Positions 24,003 to 33,629 of a stretch of DNA of 64,000 nt are shown here, in pieces. The translations under genes were made by a program, and so were the position numbers. This DNA comes from Corynebacterium aurimucosum ATCC 700975 (GTDB lineage Bacteria; Actinomycetota; Actinomycetes; Mycobacteriales; Mycobacteriaceae), in assembly GCF_000022905.1 (NCBI RefSeq), contig NC_012590.1, positions 1,674,001 through 1,738,000 on the forward strand, in the 5' to 3' direction. Under the pieces are notes generated by a model. It saw only the letters and a program-made list of their open reading frames with translations, was not told the DNA's origin and made no database searches. Positions within the stretch are counted from its first letter, which is position 1, and every line of letters begins with the position of its first letter.

Positions 24003-24338
24003 TCAGTGTTCGGTCTTCCTTTTTAACTCTGGGTCGCACGGGCTGTTGCCCGCCGACTGCACCTGCTGCCTGGCAGCAAGGTACTCACGTACGTGACCTG
24101 TGTCCACGTCTGTGGACATTCGGAGCGCGCGCCTGAAGGCACGGGTTCGCTCCGCCAGCTCTACTGCTTCCAGATCAGGCCTTATCCACGCTCCCCTTCC
24201 GGGAAGGCGACGGCTGGGATCCGGAACGACACGGCGCCCTGAGGGATCACCCTTGTCGGCGACCACCCTCAGCAGTTCCGTGTCGGGATGCTTTTGACGC
24301 GTAGCGATACAGGTGCGGAGACGCTGTCCTTGAGACAT
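24003..24338 (-). CDS. ylxR: YlxR (DUF448) RNA-binding protein
   Basis: An 111-aa small basic protein encoded between nusA and infB in most Gram-positive bacteria, proposed to bind RNA or RNase P. Visible are the start RTCIATRQKHPDTELLRVV and the motif LPGRGAWIRPDLEAVELA (GRGA(W/Y) signature). The start ATG 24338 is preceded by a purine-rich AAGGAG. The precise function remains open. Confidence 0.88.
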   Translation of the reverse strand: MSQGQRLRTCIATRQKHPDTELLRVVADKGDPSGRRVVPDPSRRLPGRGAWIRPDLEAVELAERTRAFRRALRMSTDVDTGHVREYLAARQQVQSAGNSPCDPELKRKTEH

Positions 24339-24458
24339 CCAACTCCTTAGGTCATATCGCTACTGTTGCTACGCCACAGCATTCCTGCATGTGGGCCGTT
24401 GTCTAGTCTACGCTAAAATAGGCCAAACCTTTAATTCCACCGCAGGCTGCTCGGAAAG

Positions 24459-25475
24459 CTAATCCCGAGCGGCATCGGAGTGAATATCAATCTTCCATCC
24501 GGTCAGGCGAGCTGCGAGGCGAGCGTTCTGGCCTTCCTTGCCGATAGCGAGCGAAAGCTGGTAGTCCGGCACGGTTACCTTGGCCACCTGCGCTTCCTCG
24601 TCGAGGATTTCCACGCGCACGACCTTCGACGGGGCGAGAGCATTGCCCACGTACACGGCTGGGTCTTCGTTGAAGTCGATGATGTCAATCTTCTCACCAC
24701 CGAGTTCACGCATCACGTTGCTGACGCGGGAGCCCTTCGGGCCGATACACGCACCCTTGGCGTTGAGGCCCTTGGCATGGCCGCGAACGGAGATCTTGGA
24801 GCGGTGGCCAGCCTCGCGAGCGATGGCGATAATCTCGACCGCACCGTCGGCGACCTCCGGAACCTCCAGCTCAAAGAGGCCGCGAACCAGCTCCGGGTGA
24901 GTACGAGACAACGTGATCTGCACCTTAGCGCCGTTACGGTTCACGCCCACGACATAGGCCTTGACGCGGTCACCGTGCTCGAGCTTCTCCCCCGGCAGCT
25001 GCTCAGCAGGCAACAGGAAAGCATCCTGGGAATCGTGTTCGGTGCCCAATTGCACCACAACGACGCCGCGATTGTTGGCGTGGATATCGCGCTGGACGAC
25101 GCCCGACACCACCGTTCCGGTCAGCTCAGAATAGGAATCATAGGTTCGCTCAGCCTCGTTCTCTCGCAACTTGCGCAGGATGGCATCGCGGACCGCCTGC
25201 GCGCCGATGCGCCCAAAGTTGTCCGGGGTGTCGTCGTACTCGCTGATGACCTCTCCGGTCTCCCGATCACTTTCGGTCACGATGACAGTGACGGCGCCGC
25301 TGTCGGCGTCGATGTCTACGCGCGACTTCGTGCCTTCCGCCTTTGTCTCAGCGGATTCCGCACGGTGGTCCAGGTAGGAATACAAAAGGGCACCCGCGAT
25401 AGCTTCGAGCAGGTCCTTCACGGGGACGCCGCGCTCGCGCTGAATTGTGCGGAGTGCCTCTAGGTCAATATTCAC
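24459..25475 (-). CDS. nusA: Transcription termination/antitermination factor NusA
   Basis: A 338-aa RNA polymerase-binding protein: N-terminal domain (MNIDLEALRTIQRERGV), S1 domain near residues 110-180, then two KH domains (ISVRGHAKGLNAKGACIGPKG... and LAIGKEGQNARLAARLTGWKI). It lacks the extra acidic C-terminal repeats of proteobacteria, as usual in actinobacteria. It starts 3 bases after the rimP stop, so the two are coupled; ylxR and infB follow. Confidence 0.96.
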   Translation of the reverse strand: MNIDLEALRTIQRERGVPVKDLLEAIAGALLYSYLDHRAESAETKAEGTKSRVDIDADSGAVTVIVTESDRETGEVISEYDDTPDNFGRIGAQAVRDAILRKLRENEAERTYDSYSELTGTVVSGVVQRDIHANNRGVVVVQLGTEHDSQDAFLLPAEQLPGEKLEHGDRVKAYVVGVNRNGAKVQITLSRTHPELVRGLFELEVPEVADGAVEIIAIAREAGHRSKISVRGHAKGLNAKGACIGPKGSRVSNVMRELGGEKIDIIDFNEDPAVYVGNALAPSKVVRVEILDEEAQVAKVTVPDYQLSLAIGKEGQNARLAARLTGWKIDIHSDAARD

Positions 25476-25478
25476 TTG

Positions 25479-26045
25479 TTAGTCCTCTCGGGTTGCCGAG
25501 TTCTGCTCGGCGAAGTCGAACGTCTGCATAGCCGCCTCCAGCTCCACGGCTGAAGGCTGAGCAAATTCAATTTCTACCACTGCACGGCTTAAGTTTTCCA
25601 ATCGCTCAATCTGGTAACGCACCTCCTTCTTCACCATCGTGATAAGCGCCACGGATTCTTCGTCCTCAGACAGGGCGCCGATGCGGGCGACGCGAGTGGT
25701 TCCAGGTTCCTCGGCAAGCGCGTAACCAACGAGCCTTCCTTGGTTGCGGCGCCAATGGCGCGAGGCACTCAGCGGGAAGTCCACACCTGGCGTCGACACT
25801 TCCAAGGTGTAGCCCGCGCCAAAATTGAGGGTGCCCGCTTCCTCCTGGGCATCAAAGATCTCGGAAATCTCCTGCGAAAGTTCCTCAATAAGATCGGAGC
25901 TCGGGCGCTCATCGCCATCGATGCGGATGATGACCTGAGACTTCTTACCAGCTCGCGTGGTCTTCACATCTTCGATGTCGAGGCCGCGTGCGGCGGCGAC
26001 AGGCTGCAGAATTTCGGTTAGTTGCGCGGGTGTTGGGAATGCCAT
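25479..26045 (-). CDS. rimP: Ribosome maturation factor RimP
   Basis: A 188-aa factor for 30S maturation. Visible features are an N-terminal domain with RGLDIEDVKTTRAGKKSQVIIRID, followed by LEVSTPGVDFPLSASRHWRRNQGRLV, the family core, then the Sm-like C-terminal domain. It is the first gene of the rimP-nusA-ylxR-infB unit. Only 37 bases separate its start from the divergent lipoprotein gene, so both promoters must overlap. Confidence 0.95.
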   Translation of the reverse strand: MAFPTPAQLTEILQPVAAARGLDIEDVKTTRAGKKSQVIIRIDGDERPSSDLIEELSQEISEIFDAQEEAGTLNFGAGYTLEVSTPGVDFPLSASRHWRRNQGRLVGYALAEEPGTTRVARIGALSEDEESVALITMVKKEVRYQIERLENLSRAVVEIEFAQPSAVELEAAMQTFDFAEQNSATRED

Positions 26046-26082
26046 GCGCTCTAGACTAGGTCACCCGGGTAGGGTCTATCGC

Positions 26083-26937
26083 GTGAACCGCCGAGTAGTT
26101 GTCCCCACCCTGCTTGCTTGCGCTGCCCCCTGGCTGGGCGGCTGCCAAGCCACCGACGCGATCGTGGATTATTTTGGCCCCCACGCAGACCCCACCCTCA
26201 CGTCGCTTGCTCAAGCCGCCAGCGCGGATGCTCTCGCCTTGGAAGAGCTTGATGCGGATGCCGCAGCCCTGCGCGCGCAGCACGCAGACGAGCTTTACTC
26301 CGAAATTGAGCGCCTCTGCGGCCGCGACGAGGAAGGACACGTTCCGCGCTCCTGCGAAGTGAATCGTGAGGGTGAAGCACACGAGGCCACTGATGCGGCT
26401 GCCGTGCTCGCCGCAGCTTCTTCATCGACTGAAGAGCAGCTTGACGCAGTCTCCCCGGAATCTCGGCCCTTGCTCGTCGCCCAAGCCATCGCAATGGAGG
26501 CCCGCTCCACCGATGAACCGGGCGCTGTGCCGGAGCTGACGGAGGATGACGCTGACCTCGCCACCGAACTTTTGGACTGGGAATACCAGCAGGTGTATGC
26601 CTTGGACTTTGCTCGTTCCTATGTCACACCTGACGTCGAAGAGCTGGTTGATGAGCGCCTCGCTCTGCACGAGAACCGCGTCCTCGCGCTCCAAGAAGCA
26701 GTAGCCAAAATCGGACCAGTGCCACAGCCCGCAGCGGCCTACACCTCGTCGTCCGGTGAGCTGCCCGTAGACGCCGCCTCAGCGCGCGCGTTCCTTGACT
26801 ACGTCGCGCATAGTGACGCGGTGACATGGGCCTCCGCCGCCTCACAGGAGGTGCCCGACCAAGCGGCACCCAATGCTGAATGGCGAAGCTGGCTTATTTC
26901 TGTAGCCGCCCAATCTCACCGCATCAGTGCAGCTTAA
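26083..26937 (+). CDS. DUF4439 ferritin-like lipoprotein
   Basis: A 284-aa protein starting at GTG 26083. The N-terminus (RRVVVPTLLACAAPWLGGC) is a lipoprotein signal with lipobox LGGC, placing the protein on the outer membrane face. The mature part is rich in Ala, Glu and Asp and largely helical; the final third (VAAYTSSSGELPVDAASARAF... AQSHRISAA) resembles actinobacterial DUF4439 ferritin-like domains. Metal binding is untested. An open frame reaching further upstream overlaps rimP and is rejected. Divergence from rimP is a common corynebacterial arrangement. Confidence 0.75.
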   Translation: MNRRVVVPTLLACAAPWLGGCQATDAIVDYFGPHADPTLTSLAQAASADALALEELDADAAALRAQHADELYSEIERLCGRDEEGHVPRSCEVNREGEAHEATDAAAVLAAASSSTEEQLDAVSPESRPLLVAQAIAMEARSTDEPGAVPELTEDDADLATELLDWEYQQVYALDFARSYVTPDVEELVDERLALHENRVLALQEAVAKIGPVPQPAAAYTSSSGELPVDAASARAFLDYVAHSDAVTWASAASQEVPDQAAPNAEWRSWLISVAAQSHRISAA

Positions 26938-26967
26938 TTCCTCCCTCGCGGGCTCGATTTTCCTGAG

Positions 26968-27363
26968 CTACCGACGTTTGGCGTTCTTTTCGGCGTACAG
27001 CGACCAGGCATAGCGCATGACCGGAATCTGCAACGGCAGACGCACCGCGTGGTAGATCTTCTTGCCGGTTGATGCCTTGCCGCTTTCTAAGTCCCTGTAG
27101 GCCTGGTAGAAGTTCGCCGGCCACACGGCGGCGAACAAAGCTAGGGCTGAAAGGCCGCCTGCAGGTCGCGTCGATGGGTTCGCCAGGAGTGCACCGGTCA
27201 CCACTTCCCAGGCCCCAGAGGTGAAGTTGTAGAAGCGAGCCGACCCTGGAAGTTGTGGTGGGATGATGGACTCGAAGGGCTTCGGCTTAGCAAAATGCAG
27301 CACTCCCATGGCAGAGAGTGCTGCAGCCATTGAATATGTCAGTGCGGGGTTGTGAGAACTCAT
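26968..27363 (-). CDS. DoxX-like small membrane protein
   Basis: A 131-aa protein with about four hydrophobic stretches (residues 8-25, 45-62, 70-88, 110-122) and the segment MGVLHFAKPKPFESIIPPQLPG, which is typical of DoxX-like/YphA-type proteins. Function is not known; some relatives link to redox stress. It lies downstream of proS with a 27-base gap and converges on the DUF4439 gene. Confidence 0.7.
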   Translation of the reverse strand: MSSHNPALTYSMAAALSAMGVLHFAKPKPFESIIPPQLPGSARFYNFTSGAWEVVTGALLANPSTRPAGGLSALALFAAVWPANFYQAYRDLESGKASTGKKIYHAVRLPLQIPVMRYAWSLYAEKNAKRR

Positions 27364-27390
27364 ACCCGCGAGACTACGCGCTTAACGCAC

Positions 27391-29160
27391 CTAGCCGCGG
27401 ATGAGCTCCGTTAAGGTGTCCACGATGGAGTCTGCGGGGACCTCACGGGTTTCGCCGCCACGGATGCGCAACTCAATGATGCCATCAGCGAAAGCGCGGC
27501 CCAGGATGGCGATGAACGGCATGCCCAGGAGCTCGGCATCCTTGAACTTCACGCCCGGGGAGACCTTGGGGCGGTCGTCGTACAGCACCTCGATGCCTGC
27601 GCGATCCAGATCCTCGACCAGCTTCTGACCTGCTTCGAGGGCAGCGGCGTCCTTGTTCGCTACGGCCACGTGCACCTGGTACGGGGCCACGGCCACTGGC
27701 CAGTTGAGGCCCTTCTCATCGTGGCGTTGCTCCGCCAGCACGGCGAGCATGCGCGTCACACCAATGCCGTAGGAGCCCATGGTCGGCACGGCGCGCTTGC
27801 CGTTCTCATCCAGAATCTGAACATCGAAAGCCTCGGTGTACTTGCGGCCCAACTGGAAGATGTGCCCTAACTCGATACCGCGCTCCAGCGTCAGCGTTCC
27901 CTGCCCATTCGGCGCCGGATCGCCTTCCTTGACCTCGGCGGCCTCGATGAACTCATCCACGGTGAAGTCGCGGCCAGCCACCAGTCCGACGACGTGGCGC
28001 TGCGGGGCATCCGCGCCGGTAATCCAGGAGGTACCGGAAACCACGCGCGGGTCAGCATAAACCTTCACGTCGTGGGCATTCAGGACACGCGGTCCGACAT
28101 AGCCCTTGACCAGGAAGGAGTTCTTCTTGAAGTCACCCTCACCGGCGAGCTCAAACTCAGCCGGCTCGAGAGAAGCCTCCAGGCGCTTCTCATCCAAGGC
28201 GCGATCGCCCGGAATAAGAACAGCGGCGAGCTCCCATTCCTTCTCTTCCTCCGTGGCTGCGGGGGCGGCCACCTTGATCATCATGCACTTGAGGGTGTCC
28301 GCTGCGGTGACCTCGCGGCCGTCGACAGTAATGCCGGCACCCTTAGCCCACTCCACCAAAGACTCAATGGTCTCGGATTTCGGAGTCTCATGCTCCTGTG
28401 CCTCCGGCAGGCCCTCGAAGGAGATTTCCTCCGGTGCCTGGGTCACCACTGCTTCCACGTTGGCGGCGTATTCGCCCTCCGTGGCGCGCACGAAGGTATC
28501 TTCGCCTACCTCAGATACGGCGAGGAATTCCTCAGAGGCCGAACCACCCATCGCACCAGAGGTGGCCTTGCAAATCGCGTAATCGATCTCCAGGCGGTCA
28601 AAAATGTTCTGGTAAGCCTTGCGGTGGCGGGCATAGGACTCATCGAGCCCCTCATCCGTCATGTCGAAGGAATAGGAATCCTTCATGGTGAACTCGCGGC
28701 CGCGCAGCACGCCGGCACGCGGGCGCTCCTCATCGCGGTACTTCGTCTGGATCTGGTAGAGCGTGACTGGGAAATCCTTGTAGGAGGAGTACATATCCTT
28801 CACCGCAGTGGTGAACATCTCCTCGTGGGTCGGGCCCAGCAGCATGTCCGCACCCTTGCGGTCCTTGAGACGGAACAGGTTATCGCCGTATTCCGTCCAG
28901 CGGTTCGACTCCTCGTAAGGCTCGCGCGGCAGCAGCGCCGGGAAGAGCATCTCCTGGCCGCCGATGGCGTTCATCTCCTGACGGATAACGTCTTCAATCT
29001 TGCGCATGGCACGCAGCCCCAGTGGCAGCCAGGTGTATACACCCGGCGCGACGCGGCGCACATAACCTGCGCGGACGAGAAGCTTGTGGCTGGGGACTTC
29101 GGCATCAGCCGGATCCTCACGAAGAGTGCGGAGGAAAAGCTCAGATAGACGTGTAATCAT
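27391..29160 (-). CDS. proS: Prolyl-tRNA synthetase
   Basis: Class II synthetase that charges tRNA-Pro, 589 aa, the bacterial ProRS form with an editing (INS) domain. Motif 1 ([32 protein letters not shown]), motif 2 ([26 protein letters not shown]) and motif 3 ([18 protein letters not shown]) are all present, and the anticodon domain ends the protein. The ATG at 29160 gives the normal [21 protein letters not shown] start. Divergent from the yaaA-like gene by 32 bases. Confidence 0.96.
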   Translation of the reverse strand: MITRLSELFLRTLREDPADAEVPSHKLLVRAGYVRRVAPGVYTWLPLGLRAMRKIEDVIRQEMNAIGGQEMLFPALLPREPYEESNRWTEYGDNLFRLKDRKGADMLLGPTHEEMFTTAVKDMYSSYKDFPVTLYQIQTKYRDEERPRAGVLRGREFTMKDSYSFDMTDEGLDESYARHRKAYQNIFDRLEIDYAICKATSGAMGGSASEEFLAVSEVGEDTFVRATEGEYAANVEAVVTQAPEEISFEGLPEAQEHETPKSETIESLVEWAKGAGITVDGREVTAADTLKCMMIKVAAPAATEEEKEWELAAVLIPGDRALDEKRLEASLEPAEFELAGEGDFKKNSFLVKGYVGPRVLNAHDVKVYADPRVVSGTSWITGADAPQRHVVGLVAGRDFTVDEFIEAAEVKEGDPAPNGQGTLTLERGIELGHIFQLGRKYTEAFDVQILDENGKRAVPTMGSYGIGVTRMLAVLAEQRHDEKGLNWPVAVAPYQVHVAVANKDAAALEAGQKLVEDLDRAGIEVLYDDRPKVSPGVKFKDAELLGMPFIAILGRAFADGIIELRIRGGETREVPADSIVDTLTELIRG

Positions 29161-29192
29161 GGTTGCTCAGTTTACATCGCTAGCATGTAGCC

Positions 29193-29915
29193 ATGCTGAT
29201 CATCCTCCCTCCTTCTGAGACCAAAGCACACGGCGGCAGCGGCGCAGCCCTGAACTGGGACGAGCTTTCCTTTTCCGCGCTGAACCCGATCCGCCAAGAA
29301 ATCGCCGCAGAGTTGTCATCCCTCGACGTCGATGAAGCGCTGGAGGTGCTCAAACTCTCTGAGAAGCTGCGCGGGGAAGCCGAGTCTAACCGCGAGTTGG
29401 CATCCTCCCCAACCATGCCCGCGCTGGAGCGTTTCACCGGCGTGCTGTACGACGCCCTCGACGCCCCCACCCTCCCCCCGGAAGCGCGGCGCTACCTCGC
29501 CGTGGGCGATGCGTTATTTGGTCTAGTGCGCGCCGATGACCTCATCCCCCACTACCGGCTTTCCGGTGGCACCAAGTTGGGTGGGCGCACATTGAAGTCA
29601 CGCTGGGGTACGGCCATCACCGATGAGCTGCGCGCGCTTGTCGACGCTGACGAGTTCCTCATCGACATGCGCTCGGGCACCTACCAACAACTGGGCAAGC
29701 TCAAGGACGCCGCCACCGTGCGCGTGGAGTCAGTGCAAGAGGATGGCTCCCGGAAGGTGGTCTCTCACTTCAACAAGCACTACAAGGGAGAGCTCGCCCG
29801 CGTGCTGGCCCTGCAGGGCGAGAATGTCTCCTCCCTCGAGAATGCCGCCCGCGTAGCCCAGGAGGCGGGCATGAGCACCGAACTGCGCGGCACCGAGCTG
29901 GTGCTCGTGGTCTAG
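29193..29915 (+). CDS. yaaA: YaaA-family peroxide-stress protein (DUF328)
   Basis: A 240-aa protein starting MLIILPPSETKAHGG, the family's conserved opening. Also visible are LFGLVRADDLIPHYRLSGGT and LIDMRSGTYQQLGKL, conserved in the DUF328/YaaA group. In E. coli YaaA limits free iron and DNA damage under peroxide; the role here is by analogy only. It is divergent from proS and ends 7 bases before the DUF4921 gene. Confidence 0.85.
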   Translation: MLIILPPSETKAHGGSGAALNWDELSFSALNPIRQEIAAELSSLDVDEALEVLKLSEKLRGEAESNRELASSPTMPALERFTGVLYDALDAPTLPPEARRYLAVGDALFGLVRADDLIPHYRLSGGTKLGGRTLKSRWGTAITDELRALVDADEFLIDMRSGTYQQLGKLKDAATVRVESVQEDGSRKVVSHFNKHYKGELARVLALQGENVSSLENAARVAQEAGMSTELRGTELVLVV

Positions 29916-29922
29916 CTTCCCC

Positions 29923-31236
29923 CTAAACCAATGGGTTATAGCGCAAACTATTGCGCTTGAGCTCGCACTCGGTAGCGATAGCGATACCGGAGGCAATCTC
30001 GCCGCGCTCGCGAAGGCGGAACATGGCGTCCACGACGCGATCACGCAATCCCCACGGGTCGATGGTGTTGATATAGACCTTCGTGCCGCCCTCGAAGCCT
30101 GCCAATGTGGACACGCGCAGCTTGATCATGACGCGCCATGGTTGCGGCAGATCCACGCTGGGTGGGCGGTGGTGCCATTCTTCATTGCAGGCCACGTCCG
30201 GCCCCACCGCGGCGTGGGCTGCGTGGATCAGATCCGACATTCCACGTACTTCATCCGGGTTCTGGTCCCACGGCTCGCAGCGCGGTGACTTGGAGAAGAT
30301 CTCCAGCGTGGGATAGCGGTGGCCAAATCCGGCGAAGAGCACCGCATAATCATTTTCTGCGATGACGAGGTTGCGTTTTGCCGCATAGCCCACAGCCCAA
30401 TCGTTGTACATGTTGGGGTGCGCCCGCAGAATCGCATTTTCCTGGTGGGCGGCCATACCCAGGGCGTCAATCGCGACGAGCTGCTTGTGCAGGTGGTCGA
30501 AGGACGCACCCGCCGGCGCTAGCCAGTTCTGGAACACGGCGACATAAGAGGCGTAGCGGTTGCGCTGATAGAGCTCTCGCGTCGATTCCGCAGTAAATGT
30601 TGTCAGCAGGTAGTGCTCATCGGGGCTCAGCGTGCCGGAGGAGGCTAGCTGACTGTCATCGACCGCCCCATCCGCGAAGTGCCGCGAGGAGATAATGACA
30701 TCATGTCCGCCGCCGAAGAAACCATCGGCGAGGGCGAGCAAAGAATCGTCATCCAGCGCGGCATCCTTGCCCGCTGCCTTGAGCTTGGTGCGCACCACAT
30801 TGAGTACGTGCAGGCGCCCAGCCTCGTCAGCCTCGTAGCTTTCTTTGTGACGAGCCAGGTCTGGGTCCATGGTGAAGCCATAGTTCTCGTGCCAGTAGTC
30901 ATAAGACACGATTTCAAAAAGGTTCGGAACGCGGCGAAACAGCGGCTGAGAATTATCCAGCTCGTGTGGAAGAAGGCCGCGCTGAATCTCCCCCGAGGCC
31001 AAGATGCGGGACTTTTCCGGTGGGGTATCCAACATGCGGCCTGAGCAAAAGGCACAGCTGTGTGTCAAGGCATCGGGGCCCAGCGGCTGCGGGTCCTTCG
31101 CCGGATGAGAGAGCGGGCGATTGCCACGTCCCGGCACCGTCCACACCTCCGTTCCGGAGAAAGGGTTGACCTGTTTGACGGTCCCATCCGCCATGGTCTG
31201 GATAGGTTCAACGCGGCTAAAAAGTGCTTCGCTCAT
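29923..31236 (-). CDS. DUF4921 protein, galactose-1-phosphate uridylyltransferase-like
   Basis: A 437-aa protein resembling DUF4921 proteins of actinobacteria. Two features match the GalT/HIT fold: an N-terminal CAFCSG metal-type CxxC motif (near residue 61) and the central DHLHKQLV segment, which corresponds to the HxHxQ nucleotidyl-transfer motif. The C-terminus (TIDPWGLRDRVVDAMFRLRERGEIASGIAIA) is conserved in the group. Nucleotide transfer or phosphorolysis is therefore likely, but the substrate is unknown and it is not a true galT. It is divergent from the phzF-like gene. Confidence 0.75.
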   Translation of the reverse strand: MSEALFSRVEPIQTMADGTVKQVNPFSGTEVWTVPGRGNRPLSHPAKDPQPLGPDALTHSCAFCSGRMLDTPPEKSRILASGEIQRGLLPHELDNSQPLFRRVPNLFEIVSYDYWHENYGFTMDPDLARHKESYEADEAGRLHVLNVVRTKLKAAGKDAALDDDSLLALADGFFGGGHDVIISSRHFADGAVDDSQLASSGTLSPDEHYLLTTFTAESTRELYQRNRYASYVAVFQNWLAPAGASFDHLHKQLVAIDALGMAAHQENAILRAHPNMYNDWAVGYAAKRNLVIAENDYAVLFAGFGHRYPTLEIFSKSPRCEPWDQNPDEVRGMSDLIHAAHAAVGPDVACNEEWHHRPPSVDLPQPWRVMIKLRVSTLAGFEGGTKVYINTIDPWGLRDRVVDAMFRLRERGEIASGIAIATECELKRNSLRYNPLV

Positions 31237-31287
31237 GCAGCCCAGCGTAGACCTCCCCGCCTGCCGGTGCGACTAGACTTAGGCCCC

Positions 31288-32103
31288 ATGCAGCACCGAT
31301 TCTTTGAAGTAGATGTCTTCGCCACTGGGCCGTTTACCGGTAATCCCCTCGCCGTGGTTGCGGATGCCGATGACTTGAGCACCGAAGAGATGCAGCGCAT
31401 CGCACACTGGACCAATTTCTCCGAGACGACGTTCCTGTGCTCGCCTACAGATCCAGGCGCGGACTACCGCGTGCGGATCTTCACCCCTTACGAAGAGTTC
31501 CCCTTCGCCGGCCACCCCACGCTGGGCAGCGCGCGCGTCGCGGCGGAGCTATTAGGAAAGAGCGGGACCTTGATTCAGGAATGCGGTGTCGGCTTAGTCA
31601 CCGTGCGCCAGGACGAGGGTCGCTTCGCCTTCGCCACCCCGCCCTTGCTGCGCCACGGGCAACTGAGTGAGGCTGAGCGCTCCGAAGCAGCCGCCGTACT
31701 CGGAATCGACGAAGAGACAATCGTTGACTCCGGCTGGGTGGACAACGGGCCTGGCTGGCGCTTGGTCCAGCTCGAGTCTGCTGAGGCCGTGCGGAATCTT
31801 CGCCCCACGCCCACCCCCGGCGTCAAGGTCGGCGTGATCGGCCTCACCGGGGATGTGGAGCCAGCCTATGAGGTTCGCGCCATCACCGGGCAATTCGAGG
31901 ACCCCGTCACCGGTTCCTTCAACGGCGGCGCTGCCCAGTTCCTCCGCACCAAGGGCGCCGTTCCTGCCCGCTATACCGCGGCACAAGGCAGTCAGGTAGG
32001 CCGCGATGGCCGCGTCTTTATCGACGATGACGGGTACGAGCTCTGGGTAGGCGGCAACGTTCACGTTCGCGTGCGCGGAACCCTGGGGTCCTGCGATGAC
32101 TGA
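31288..32103 (+). CDS. PhzF family isomerase
   Basis: A 271-aa epimerase-fold protein. The N-terminus MQHRFFEVDVFATGPFTGNPLAVV and the motifs NFSETTFLCSP (catalytic Glu), RIFTPYEEFPFAGHPTLGSA and the late DPVTGSFNGGAAQFLR match PhzF/DapF-like isomerases. It need not make phenazines: no phenazine genes are near, and orphan PhzF proteins are common. I chose ATG 31288 because the longer frame runs into the DUF4921 gene on the other strand. Its last 8 bases overlap the selO start. Confidence 0.88.
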   Translation: MQHRFFEVDVFATGPFTGNPLAVVADADDLSTEEMQRIAHWTNFSETTFLCSPTDPGADYRVRIFTPYEEFPFAGHPTLGSARVAAELLGKSGTLIQECGVGLVTVRQDEGRFAFATPPLLRHGQLSEAERSEAAAVLGIDEETIVDSGWVDNGPGWRLVQLESAEAVRNLRPTPTPGVKVGVIGLTGDVEPAYEVRAITGQFEDPVTGSFNGGAAQFLRTKGAVPARYTAAQGSQVGRDGRVFIDDDGYELWVGGNVHVRVRGTLGSCDD

Positions 32104-33484
32104 ACAGACCCTGCCTTTTGAGCTGCACAATGATTTTACTCAACGCTTGCCACAGATGGTCACGGCAAGCCGCGGGGAAGAACAGCCAGCGGCGCGATTG
32201 GTGGTGCTCAACGAAGAACTAGCCACCGAGCTCGGCCTCGATCCTGACTGGCTGCGCAGCGAGGACGGAATAGAGTTTCTCCTCGGCCGCGGGCCAGTTA
32301 CTCCCCACGCGATGGCCTACGCCGGCTTTCAGTTCGGCCAATACAACCCAACAATGGGTGATGGCCGCGCTCTCCTCTTGGGCGAAGTCACCGGCCCCGC
32401 CACGCCTCACAACCCCACGGGCCTCTGGGATCTGCATGCCAAGGGCACGGGGCTGACCCCTTACTCACGCTATGGATCTGATGGGCGCGGCACGCTGCGC
32501 TCAATGCTGCGTGAGTATCTCTTTTCCGAGTCGATGCATGCCCTAGGTGTGCCCACCACGCGTTCTCTGGCAGTCCTCGCCACTGGGCGCCCCATCCAGC
32601 GCCAGATGGTGGAGGAGGCAGGGGTACTCGTGCGGGTGGCCGCAAGCCACATCCGTGTCGGATCCTTCCACTTTGCCGCGCACTCGCAGGTGCCCGGGTT
32701 ACTCCAACAGCTCGCCGCCTACACCAGTGAACGCCACTACCCCGGCGCCGACTGCCGGGAGCTATTCACTCACGTCATGGAGGCACAAGCGGCGACAATC
32801 GCCGGGTGGATGCAGCTGGGCTTCATTCACGGCGTAATGAACACCGATAACACCACGTTATCGGGCGAAACCATTGACTATGGCCCCTGCGCGTTCATGG
32901 AACGCTTCGACCCCAACACTTGGTTTAGCTCTATCGACACGCAGGGACGCTACCGCTTTGAGCGCCAGCCCGACATGTTGGGCTGGAACCTTGCGCGATT
33001 GGCGGAGTCACTGCTTCCGCTTATCGACGACTCCCCTGACAACGCCCTCACCTGGGCGCAAGAGGCCATCGATACCTTTGGCGAACGTTATGAGAGGGCC
33101 CGCCGCCGAGAGGCACAGCGCCGCCTGCAGATGCCCGACGAGCTTTTCCAGGATTACAGCGCTGCCCTCGCGCAGGCCGCCCCGGACCTGACACAGGCCA
33201 ACCGCAGCCTCGTCAGCGCCGCGGCGGGTGAACCTGCGGCGGCCTATGCAGAGTTCGAGGATCGGAGTTTCGTTGATGCCTACTGCGCAAGTGGCCCTGA
33301 CATCAAGCTCCTAGACCAGACCGTGCCGCGCGTGATTCCCCGGCCGCGGCTGGTTGAAAACGCTCTGGGCGATGCCGAAGAGTTCGCCCGTCTTCTGCAC
33401 GCCACCACGCGTCCTTTTAATGCTGCGCCGGAGTATGAGCAGCCCGGTGGTACGGAAGGTTATCTCACCTACTGTGGAACCTAG
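32096..33484 (+). CDS. selO: Protein adenylyltransferase SelO (YdiU, pseudokinase fold)
   Basis: Transfers AMP from ATP to Ser/Thr/Tyr of target proteins during redox stress in E. coli. The family block GTGLTPYSRYGSDGRGTLRSMLREYLFSESMHALG and the metal-binding FIHGVMNTDNTTLSGETIDYGPCAFME are intact; the length is 462 aa. The E. coli-type C-terminal conserved Cys is followed here by CGT, i.e. TYCGT at the very end. It overlaps the phzF-like gene by 8 bases, so the two are translationally coupled. Confidence 0.92.
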   Translation: MTEQTLPFELHNDFTQRLPQMVTASRGEEQPAARLVVLNEELATELGLDPDWLRSEDGIEFLLGRGPVTPHAMAYAGFQFGQYNPTMGDGRALLLGEVTGPATPHNPTGLWDLHAKGTGLTPYSRYGSDGRGTLRSMLREYLFSESMHALGVPTTRSLAVLATGRPIQRQMVEEAGVLVRVAASHIRVGSFHFAAHSQVPGLLQQLAAYTSERHYPGADCRELFTHVMEAQAATIAGWMQLGFIHGVMNTDNTTLSGETIDYGPCAFMERFDPNTWFSSIDTQGRYRFERQPDMLGWNLARLAESLLPLIDDSPDNALTWAQEAIDTFGERYERARRREAQRRLQMPDELFQDYSAALAQAAPDLTQANRSLVSAAAGEPAAAYAEFEDRSFVDAYCASGPDIKLLDQTVPRVIPRPRLVENALGDAEEFARLLHATTRPFNAAPEYEQPGGTEGYLTYCGT

Positions 33485-33520
33485 GAGCCTAGAGCGCAGA
33501 AGCAGAAGGAAACACACCAC

Positions 33521-33563
33521 CGCCCCGAGGTCTCCGTAGGAAAGGAAACGGAGTCTCGGGGCG
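33521..33563. terminator. Hairpin between selO and mqo
   Basis: CGCCCCGAG (33521-33529) pairs with CTCGGGGCG (33555-33563), and the inner CTCCGT/ACGGAG extends the stem. It lies between convergent genes. No clear T-tract follows in either direction, so termination is likely but unproven. Confidence 0.6.
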
Positions 33564-33587
33564 GCGGTGCGTCTCTATCTTTCACTG

Positions 33588-33629
33588 CCACGCTCCCGGT
33601 CGGTTTCTCAGGCCGACCGCCCCGCGTGG
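33588..33629. other. Nested hairpin in the selO-mqo gap
   Basis: CCACGC (33588-33593) and GCGTGG (33624-33629) enclose a second perfect stem CGGTCGG (33597-33603) / CCGACCG (33613-33619). It is followed by a CT-rich stretch (about 33635-33665). The remaining gap up to 33784 has no convincing gene. It could be a second terminator for mqo or part of a small RNA. Confidence 0.4.

Noticed and set aside
31060-31287. Upstream extension of the phzF-like frame
   Set aside because: It overlaps the DUF4921 gene and adds residues not found in PhzF proteins.
16787-32103. Phosphopantetheinyl transferase and PhzF as parts of a secondary-metabolite cluster
   Set aside because: They are 14 kb apart, and no NRPS, PKS or phenazine core gene is present.
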